Notes under the pieces: generated by a model
The model's database searches: none
Told to the model about the DNA's origin: nothing
The model's input: the letters and a program-made list of their open reading frames with translations, nothing else
Assembly: GCA_000697055.1 (NCBI GenBank)
Contig: JNDT01001818.1
Location: forward strand, 124,001-188,000
Direction of reading: 5' to 3'
Origin: Saksenaea vasiformis B4078
Taxonomy: Eukaryota; Mucoromycota; Mucoromycetes; Mucorales; Saksenaeaceae
DNA length: 64,000 nucleotides
Position numbers and translations under genes: made by a program
In this document: in pieces, positions 21,950 to 31,430 of the stretch
Position numbering within the stretch: position 1 is the stretch's first letter
How the letters are laid out: each line of letters starts with the position of its first letter

Positions 21950-23966
21950 ATGGCAACGGCCCAAGAAAGCCATACGGAACAACAAGTCGTTGTGTCATCC
22001 GAGGGATTACAGACCCATTCTGTGGTCACTTCCGATGATGAAAAAAAAGGCAATCCCTACAAAGTCGACACCGAAGTGCATATAGCAACTACGGAAGAAG
22101 AGAAGCAGATGGACAGCAGCTACCACACCGAAGAATACGAAGAACCTAAGAAAGGTCGATTCAGCCAGTTTTACGATCGCCATCGGTTGATTTTTCAGTA
22201 GGTTTTGTTTTCAGTTCGGTGGTCTCTCTTAACCAATACATCATCCTTTCTCTCTAGCATCGCCATGTGGATTATTTACACTGGCTATCTTATAGCAAGT
22301 TATGTACTCCAGGTTCCAAAGGGATATAACCAGGAAAACCTGATCCTGGGTCTGATCTACGCTTGGTTTACACTCTATTTATTTTTCTGCCATGTCCCGT
22401 CGACCATTGTTACAACACCTTTCCGAAAAGTCAAAGACACAATTGCTGCACCTATTGAGCGTGTTAACCCCCGTTTACGATCTACCCTTTATGCTCTCTT
22501 GGTTGTCGTAGTGATTGTCGTTACTGTGTTCGCACTTCCCCCAACACCCGATTCCAACCGAATTCAGCGACTTATTTCTCTGTTTGGAATGATTGTCTTT
22601 TTAGGATTGGTCTTTATTTGTTCCAAGGTACAAACGAGAAAAAAATTTTTTTTTTTGGTTCGCCGTTGTTCGTTTATGTATTGTTAACCCTTTTTTAGAA
22701 TCACAGGGCAGTGCAATGGAATACCGTTTCAAGTGCCATACTACTTCAGTTTCTTTTGGCTCTCTTCGTGTTTCGATCACAAGCAGGACATGACATCTTC
22801 CAGTGGGCTGCATTATTTTGCGAAGGGTATTTGAGCAAGGCTGGATTTGGCACAGCGTTCCTGTTGAACCAAGATATCGTCAATATGGGCTTATTTGCCA
22901 TTAATGTACTTCCTGCTGTCATTTTCTTTGCCTCCACTGTTCAAATGCTCTATTACGTTGGCGCGTTACAGTGGCTACTCGAAAAATGTGGCTTCGTGTT
23001 CATGTCTATATTGGGAGTCTCGGGCGCTGAGGCCGTCGTCGCTTGTGCCTCCGTAAGTGATCATTCCGCGGAAATAAGGACGACTCAATTTATGAATTCT
23101 TTCTAGCCTTTTCTTGGACAATGTGAAAATGCGTTGCTGATTAAGCCCTTCCTGCCTTACCTTACGGCTGCTGAGATGCATCAGATCATGACATCCGGTT
23201 TTGCTACTATCTCTGGCTCAGTCCTGTATGGCTACATCAGGATGGGTGTCTCCGGTCAAGCGTTGCTTACTTCCTGTGTCATGTCTATTCCTTGCTCACT
23301 TGCCATCTCCAAGCTTCGCTACCCTGAGACGGGTGAACCAATCACCAAAGGAAAAGTAAAACTACCGCCCAATCAGGAACCTGCTTCGAATTTGCTGCAT
23401 GCAGCTGGCACGGGCGCATCCATAGGCGTCAACATCGCTCTTTTGATTGCTGCCAACCTTATTTCTCTGCTTGCCTTGCTCTATGCCGTTAACGCAGGTC
23501 TCACATGGGTGGGAAACTTCGTCAATATTCACGAATTAACGCTTCAGCTGATCACCGGTTATATCTTCGTCCCCGTAAGTGATCTCGAAACAAAAGAGAG
23601 TTCTAAAACTGACCGGCATAAACACATCATGGAAAAAAAAAGATTGCATGGTTTATAGGTGCTGACAATAAGGATTTGGTGACTGTTGGCCAACTCATGG
23701 CTACTAAGATTTGGGCCAACGAGTTTGTTGCTTATGATCTTATGACAACTACCTACAAAGGCGTCCTGTCTCAACGATCAGTGCTAGTGACAACGTATGC
23801 TCTGTGTGGTTTCGCCAACCTTGGTAGTGTGGGTATGCAAATCGGCGTTCTAAGCACACTAGCACCAAAACGATCTGGTGAAATTTCCGAATTGGCTATC
23901 TCGGCCATGATTTGCGGCGCCTTTAGCACTTGGGTTTCAGCTGCTATTGCTGGCATGCTGAGTTAA
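21950..23966 (+). CDS. Concentrative nucleoside transporter (CNT/SLC28, NupC family)
   Basis: Ion-coupled nucleoside importer of the plasma membrane. Exons 21950-22197, 22258-22627, 22699-23052, 23107-23574 and 23643-23966 give 587 residues. About 80 acidic, hydrophilic cytosolic residues precede the first membrane helices. The core motifs are present: FGTAFLLNQD..., FFASTVQMLYYVGALQW, ILGVSGAEAVVACAS, PFLGQCENALLIKPFL, the MTSGFATISGSVLYGY family signature, ANEFVAYDLM and CGFANLGSVGMQIG. All four junctions fall exactly at conserved residues; the last acceptor is an AAAAAAAG run at 23642 joining VP to IAWFIGADN. Length and topology fit eukaryotic CNTs. Ascomycetes often lack this family, whereas other fungi keep it (general knowledge, not checked). 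Confidence 0.95.
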
Positions 23967-24149
23967 ACTAATTTATATAGCGGTACAATTCATATTTAGC
24001 ATCTAGCCTTGTACATACAGTAACCTATTTTTATATCATTTTCTTTGGAGAATCACAACCGACTTCACTACTTCTTGTCAATTTTTGATCAATAAAGTAT
24101 CGTGCAACCAAATACACATCTTCAAGATAGGGTGTACTCTTGCACGACT

Positions 24150-25305
24150 GAGTGAACAAATTCCTTTCTGGATTTTTCCCATGACTTTGCGTCTATTTGA
24201 AGATATTTAGCGTTACTTCCAGATAAACTTTGCGTTTTGAAGTACGTATTTTTACGTTCATCGGACTCCATGATTTGCGTGTCATACTCTTCCATGTTAC
24301 GTTTGTGTCATTGATAGCTTCCCATTATCTAACGCAAAGGATGTGTCAGAGACAGGAATTCAGTGTCTCGTACAAATGACGTGATAAAGATAGGACTCGG
24401 TTACCCGTGCTAAAGATCGGGTATCATCGTCTCATGCAAAGGATGAATCAGTGATCGAGTTCTTGTTATTTCATGCAAAGGGTGTGTGAAAGGTACGGTG
24501 TCTTTATCTCACGCAATGAGAGAGTACCATCGTCTCATGCAAAGGATAAATCAGTGAGCGGATTCTTTCGACTCATACAAACGGTGTCAGAAGCAGGATT
24601 CCGTCATCTCACGCAAAAGATGTGTTGAAGATAGGGTCCTGTTATCTCACAAGGAGGATGTCTCAGATAACGAAAACTGATGCATATTTAAAGCGAGCAC
24701 TTCTTTTTCTTTTTCTTTTTCTTTGGCTCTGTTCTTTTTAACATCCCCGGTACGGATGTCAACTTTTTATTACGTATCCAGGATCACTCATTTTTTTGTA
24801 TGCCGTTTAGGCTGCATGACCGCTGTCCCGAACCGTCTTGGCCGTGTTGGTGCTTCTCGCTCTTCACTCAAGTAAGCAAATGTTATCACACACTCAGGAT
24901 CGCTCATTTTCCGCAATAGATCGCCAGACATTGCATCGCTTCAAGTCCTCTACAGACCGTTCAAAACGTGGCCGCTCCTACGCCAGTGGGTTCCTCCCGC
25001 CATCTCGCCGGCCCCACCGCTCAGGTGCGGGGCAGGCCGCCGTACGTAGAACGGCCATACCCTTCGGGGGTAAGTGAAAGGACATCCAAGTATCATTCCA
25101 TTTATTAACCATGAATTATTTTTTATGCTGCTCGAATAAATTTTACTGCCGCTGGAGAGACCAAGTTCACGTAAGTTGATTAATATTCTGACGTAAAATT
25201 GACGTACTAATGACCGCATATTCAATTCCTCTTTAGCGCAAACTTGGCTTTTCAGAGACGGAAGAATTATTTAGTGTAGCGTAAAAAATGATTCAACAAA
25301 CAGTA
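24150..25305 (+). repeat. Dispersed element, subfamily B, copy B2
   Basis: Collinear with B1 and on the same strand. The left edge is uncertain; similarity is clear from 24171, and a TACTC at 24135 could be the true terminus. The left arm, about 24330-24670, again holds imperfect direct repeats around TCTCATGCAAAGGA. A TATA-like CATATTTAAAG lies near 24683, CGCTGTCCCGAACC near 24820, and the GTAAGT donor at 25070 pairs with the CTTTAG acceptor at 25236. The element ends ATTCAACAAACAGTA at 25305. It begins roughly 200 bp after the transporter stop, so transcripts of that gene could read into it. Confidence 0.72.
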
Positions 25306-26636
25306 ATGATACAGCAATTTCCTATCATTACCTTCTCGCCGGCGACGGTTCGGGCGACGAATTCGGACTCCAATACTTTTTATTTTTCAGCCATGGATTA
25401 GAGCATTGACTTGCCAGACCCTGTGTATTTGGAAGTGCCAAGGCTGATCACTGCGCTGAGCATGAACAAGACCACGGCCGACGAAGTCATTCTCAAGATC
25501 ATGATTATTCGCGTTCATCGTGTCTCATCAGAACGTCCGAAAATTTAGTGAATGCTGCGTGTTCGCACATCACACATCGTCTCTTTCAAAAAACCCTTTC
25601 TAGATAAAACGTGTGCATCCTCTTTAGAAGCGTTTATACTATCGTACAGCAGCGATCATTTTAATCAACCATATTTCTTAGAACATCGGCGGCCGCTTAG
25701 ACGCTGCATATTTATTCGTCATCTTTTGATTCGGAAAACGATTTCATATCTACGAAACTTCGGGACATCCGCCTGGAGGGATTGCCCGCGTTTTTTAACC
25801 TCCGCAACATCCACTTGTTACTTGGCATCAATGATGTGTTTTGGCGTCTCTGTGTCGTGTCAGGAAACCGTGTTATAATTGCCAGCCGATACCGTCCTAC
25901 CCCAAGCAACTGGAAAGATTTTGTGGACGACCACCAAGATTCCTCGCGTACGCCACCGCTGCGCATTGACCATCATTTACCCTTTGTATTTTTTATATCT
26001 GTACCCTAATAACAAATTGAATTGTTTGTCTGGATATGGCCGATTAAAGTGTCTGGCAACACAATAGGCTGAGCATATAATTTACCAGAAAAGGGGAGAA
26101 CGGCAGCTATGAAATGATTTTTTTTTGTTTTTCCAAGCGTTATTTCTTGTTCTTCCTCCAATATTTGTTGTACCGAGGGTAAGATGTTCAGTAGTATTGG
26201 TTTGGACGACGGGCTATAGTACAGTCACCTGGCAAAAAAAAATGGCGCGTTAAGCGCGTTATCTTATTCAACCTGTGTATTGTGCATTTGACGAATGAAG
26301 AGAAAAACAGGATTTCATCAAGCTGCTGTAATAACCAAAAGAGATTGCAAGCAAAACTTCGGCGCATTTAAGAACTGTCTATAACGTCTTACATAACTGT
26401 GAAACGCGAAGTTCGGTTGAACGATCGAAAGGATCTGGAAGGCCAAAAATACTGTGGAAGCGTAAAATTCGAGGCTTAATGAGAGAGGAAGAGAAGTCGC
26501 CGCGCAACATGAAATGAGATTGCTGATGCACTGCCAGTCGAAAGTCAACAAGTCATCTAAGCAAAGTCTACAACGACAACTTCCCTAAAAAAATTAGACT
26601 ATTAACAAGTGGAAAAAATTAGTTTGGACGGATTAA
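25306..26636 (+). other. Gene-poor interval with unassigned coding-looking fragments
   Basis: Two plus-strand open patches look coding but match nothing I know. About 25397-25550 reads LPDPVYLEVPRLITALSMN and ends at a TAG; about 25737-26009 reads KLRDIRLEGLPAFFNLRN... on to IDHH. Neither has a start codon with a plausible promoter. They may be relics of one mobile or multicopy gene. The rest shows nothing. Confidence 0.3.
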
Positions 26637-26980
26637 ATGCCGTTTAGGAAAATGAAGAACTCTCCAAGTGCTCGTCTCCAGTGTCTTGCGTATGAAGCAG
26701 ACAAAGATGCACCTATAGCTGAATATCAATCTTTGCAGAATGAAGTGATCAGCTTACTGCATTTAATCCATCAAATGCTAGCTTGATCTAGAAAACTGCA
26801 AAGCCTGGCGGGGATTGATAAACGACAAGAAATGTTGACCATTGAGTACCAGCTTGATTTGGAAAATTTATCAGACAAAAAGCGTTATGATATATAATAC
26901 ACCGTTACTTTGAAAACTCTATCTTCCACTTCAAAGGATGCCACCGGAAAGAAAGCAAAAAGGGTACTTTTGTAGCGATG
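26637..26980 (+). pseudogene. Short coding relic with two in-frame stops upstream of the Fanzor locus
   Basis: From ATG 26637 one frame reads through a TGA at 26784-26786 and a TAA at 26895-26897 while staying helical and charged (EYQSLQNEVISLLHLIHQM, then RQEMLTIEYQLDLENLSDKK, then SSTSKDATGKKAKR). Continuity of composition across both stops suggests an eroded exon, perhaps an old 5' part of the downstream gene or a separate small coiled-coil gene. I see no introns that would remove the stops. Confidence 0.3.
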
Positions 26981-27080
26981 CACTTAAGTTTGAAAATGCG
27001 TGCTCTGATAACAGGTCTTTAGGAAAGAGGAAGCGATAATAACAGAAAAGTCGCCCAGTCCGGATACATCGTAAGTTGGA

Positions 27081-30000
27081 ATGAAAGAGCACTCAGCATT
27101 GCTTATGAATCCATCTTCAAGTGAGACAGAGGACATAGAACTTCAGGCGGCTATCACAGAGAGCCGCCGCGTAGCCAGTCATAGTGGAACATCGGAGGCA
27201 GGTCCCTCCACCGTACCGGTACCGCCTCGCCAGCTTCTGCCAGCTAAATCTGCCCGTCGTCCCGAGCCCGTCGGACATCGCTACTCTGGTATGTCGCCTT
27301 TAGATATAATCCTACAGGAAAAGCGTGAAAAGGCGGAAAAGCTTGAACAAGAGGCAAAGGAGCAGGAACAAGGTAATGCCATGATACTTCCCTTACAAAG
27401 CTAGCTCACATACCCTTATTATCTGATAGTTGTATGCAAGCGATGCCACAGATTAGGCCACCGCGATGCCCGAAGCCGGCAATATCCCTTAACCAAAAAC
27501 TTGGACCCTACTGCTCAGGAAGGCAAGCACAATAGATGATATTTTATCTATTTTCTAATACATATTCGTAGACAATACAGCATTCAGGAGCCATCGTAAG
27601 CGAAAGCTTTTTGAGGCTGAGAAAACAGTAGGGAAAGCTGAGAGACGTCGGGGAAAACGTCAGCGTAGAGAAGCCGTTCAAAACGTAGACGTGTCGAAAC
27701 GGTGTCCTACCTGTGTTGCAAAAGGGTACTACGATGATCAAGTCCCTCACGCCTCCCGGAGACATCGACAGTGCCCATATCATATTGAGTCACTCGAAGA
27801 GAGGCTCAAACATACATTGGGTGACAAATACCAGAGATTTGTCCGAAAGATTGGCCTAAGCACCGTGTTACAGCTAACACCAAACCAGAGTGCTGAATTT
27901 ATACGACATGTCGACGACTTGGTCGATTTTCAGCGAGAAGTTGCTGTCAAATCTCAGTGTTTTGCTTCATATTATGTGCTGCAAGTTTTGGCTTCTAACC
28001 GCGAACCAATGCCTATTCTTTTTTCACAAACATTCTTCTATGCTTGTATCCAGTTGGTGCTTGGTACGTCTATCACAAGCAAAAACCGAAAACTTCCACG
28101 AACCGACGTGAGACGGTCCTTCCAAGAATTTCATCGCCAATTTCCACCCTGTCTTGTAACAAGCCGTGATCTACCTTATGCGCACGCAATGACATCTCTG
28201 GCCGTGCAATCGGCGACTATATTCGTCAATTCCGTCACAGAACCATTTGAATCTCGCACAATCAAATATTTCTTTATTAAGTTACGAGACCTGGTACAGG
28301 TACATACCCCACAACCACCTTCTTTACGAGAGTTATTCATCATTATCATATAGGAAATTACAAAGAAAGATGCGAATGTGATGGCTTGTTACATTTACGA
28401 CCGTCTATCATTGGTGCAACCTCCAAGTTGGCCATCCACCGTTCGGCGGACCAATGCGTTGCAAACGGCCGTTCGTGATATCATTCAAGATTGCCGTCCT
28501 CGTCTTCCTCCTGGTCCAATTACTTTGGAAACTCTCTCAGCACATCCCGAGAAATATCTGCCTTTCTTGTATGATTTTCTGCAAGGGTTAGAAACATATA
28601 ACAGGGGAGAAGTGGCACTTGCTGAAGAAGTCCAAACCATTGCAAATCGTACTTGGGCTTACTCTGTCATCCGAACTCTGGATGAATTCGCTGGTCTAGG
28701 CCGCCGATATCGTTCTCGACTGGTTACAAGGATAGTTAACGCTGTCAATTCCTCGCAACCAACACCTCTTGTTGCAGAGCGCTTGTCGCAAGGAGCACTT
28801 CGGCAGCTGGAGAACACTGTTGAAACAGCAAGGGCCCAAATACGAAATTCAAAGCGATACTTACAAGAACTCCAGCAGCGAGATTCCACAAGCATAAGGC
28901 GGGAGGAGTGCTTTTTACCTGAATCCTTCTTAACAGCGAAGCAACGTCGCGTGTTTTCCTTGATGCCAATGTATGGTCTCAGAAGGCAGTATGTCACTAT
29001 CGATATCCAAACGTTTCGACAGTTACTACGTCAGAGCGATATCCCTCTAATTGCGGAACCAGAGGGCGATGACCGGACTACAGCACAGTATAAAATGGCA
29101 ACACGGCAGTTCGCATCAATCATGGACTTTAACAAGATCCGTTGCAGAAGGTAAGAAAGAGAAAAATTAGCAGCGCGTTTTTAATGCATTGAAATAGTTT
29201 GTTAGAAGATTTGGAGTCGGATAGTCCCCCTGAGATTTTCACGAATCTACTGAGGACTGATGGTTACGCAGTCGATTTTGTGTTCGCTCGTGGCATTCAT
29301 GAGAACGATCGTTTACCTGATCTCGAGACTAGTAATTTTGACACCTGGGACCTGGAACATTCGTTCGAGCTGTGGGGCGCCGACCCCGGTATGACGGAAG
29401 TTTATGTCGCCAGCAACGGTCATGGCACAAACTCGCATGAGCAACGAAGGATGTCAACCGCAGAATTCTACACGATGGCTGGATATCGAAATACAAATGC
29501 CAAAATTCTGCAAATGAAACGAGAAGAAGAAATACAAGCAATTGAACAAGGAATTATGACTAACAAAACAGCCGACATTGAGACCTTGACTACATTCGTG
29601 CGGTCACTTTTACCGCGATTACCGCAACTTTTCCGTTTTTACGATGAAAGACTACATCTCTGAGATTTCTCAATTATATCGGCAGACAGCGAGCAGAAGC
29701 TGAGATGATCAATATCTTTTTGGACGGCGGAAAAAAGGTACAATAGACGGAGGCTAACAACAAAACGACGAAAACACAATCAAGAGGCTAAATCCAGACG
29801 AAGAAACCAAAGGAAGAGAAAAAAGAAAGGCACCAAGTATGTTCCTGAACGAGCAATCATTGTACCTTATTTGCTTATATACCTAAATTTTGTAGAAGAC
29901 CGAAAAGAGATAATCCAAAGACGAGGTATTGAAATGTGTTTAGATACTCGGGATCGGTTTACGAGATATACTGTAGAAAATGGCGTAAAGCACCGTTGTC

Positions 30001-30424
30001 AGCACCAAGCAACAAGATCCCTTTAATTGCATTTGGTGATGCCAGTTTCCAGACCAGTATGCGTGGAAAGGTGTCTGGCCTCGCTGACAGATGTCGCAAG
30101 ATACTCAAGTGTGCTGAGCGGCAAGGCTTGTTGGTGATGGTGAATATGAAAGAGTACAACACATCCAAGGTACAGCCCTCATTGTGCATACAGTCCAGTT
30201 GAACTAATTCTTATGTTTTTCCTTCTTATGTGTGCTCATTCTGCCGCAACAAGAGCCTCGAAGACCTGCAGCTGGATAACATTGACGGAACATTGTACAG
30301 TGTACTCGCTTGCAATAGCTGTGGTACACTGTGGCAGCGCGATGTCAACGCCAGCCGCAACATGCACTATATTGCCACGGTGGAAGCTGGTGGTCAAGAA
30401 CGTCCAGCCATATTCCTTCCGTAG
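27081..30424 (+). pseudogene. Fanzor (eukaryotic TnpB-like, OrfB zinc-ribbon) RNA-guided nuclease gene, apparently decaying
   Basis: Fanzor proteins are eukaryotic TnpB homologues that cut DNA guided by an RNA from their own locus and usually travel with transposons. Model exons: 27081-27372, 27430-27522, 27572-28299, 28354-29150, 29198 to about 29650, then fragments to 29836, 29944-30169 and 30230-30424. In order: a disordered N-terminus; a zinc-knuckle-like CKRCHRLGH with the expected last Cys replaced (RQYP); a second CPTC...H...CPYH cluster near 27703; a long helical region; RuvC-I in WGADPGMTEVYVA (Asp codon 29382); a RQRAEAEMINIF helix; a Lys/Arg-rich stretch; FGDASF; MKEYNTSK; CSFC...CNSC zinc ribbon; and RuvC-III QRDVNASRN (Asp codon 30341). 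Damage: the frame changes near 29650 and again at 29738, and the acceptor before 30230 reads CTTAT, not CTTAG. The 27523-27571 intron needs a GC donor. The start codon is uncertain. Confidence 0.85.
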
Positions 30425-31430
30425 CTCTCTATCCGTGTAACAAAAACACGCTAGAAGTTTACAGGTAAGCCATGTTTTATCAAATAATTTTGAAACTCAT
30501 TGCCAATTTTTTTGTCAGGCGACTGTAGTCCAGGCTATCTCTTTATTTCTTTATTGACTGGAAATGATTTTACGCAGCTGTTTGCTTCACGTCAGAAGTG
30601 ATGGTAACATTAAGGGGCTTGTGGACGTATTACAAGTATTTCAATTCATGATCGGAAGCGTTTATTTTCACTAAAGACAATCATCAAGCGTCAAACTGCG
30701 TACAGCGTTCCATCTGCAGTTATGAAGCATACAAGCTACGCTAGCCACTGTTAAGAACACCAATTAACCCTCTAGATATCGCACAGGGTTCTGCAAGTTA
30801 GGTATTTTGGATGGATGGAACCGAGCCGACCTACATGGCCTCCCGACAGTTTCACCCTTAACAAAATTTGGCTGAAAAATAAAAGCTACTGAGAGCTGAA
30901 AATGATTGAGATCAACTCCATACATGATTGCATCAGCGTGCCCTACAGAAGGTGTGTATGGCAAAGGTCGAGATGACTGAGAGCTATAGAAAGTAGTGAT
31001 GTTCCTTGCTTGAGTTGCCAACCAAATGGACACTCTCCTCCGCGCTCGGACTCTTCCCCGCGCTCCTCCCTCTTTCTTCTTTTTTTCTTTCCCCTGTTGT
31101 CGTGTCATGTTCCTCTTTCTTTTGCACCGGACGACAGCGGACACGCTGAAGGGCGCGGTGTTCACTACTATGGAATAGGACATTGGGCGACAACGTTACA
31201 ACTTTCCCGCACAAAATTTATTCGATTTGTAACGTAACGTCATATTCATTTGATGCTCTTTTTCTTAAGCAAAACGACAATAACTAACTTGTCGCGTAGC
31301 TGTGTATAAATTATATTGTAAAAGTACGACATCGCTTTTTGGGGAAAGAGGTGTGTTTTCACCAATGAGAAACTTTCAAGCGGCGAAAATCCCCGCAGGA
31401 AACCAGTTGTTTCTTGGTTGAGCGCATGCA
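30425..31430. other. Fanzor 3' flank and AP-4 epsilon upstream region
   Basis: Ten bases after the stop codon a small hairpin can form (CGTGT at 30434 with ACACG at 30446, 7 nt loop); this is weak but lies where a guide-RNA scaffold would be expected in TnpB-like loci. A C/T-rich tract at 31030-31115 is promoter-like. No gene is supported. Confidence 0.35.
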
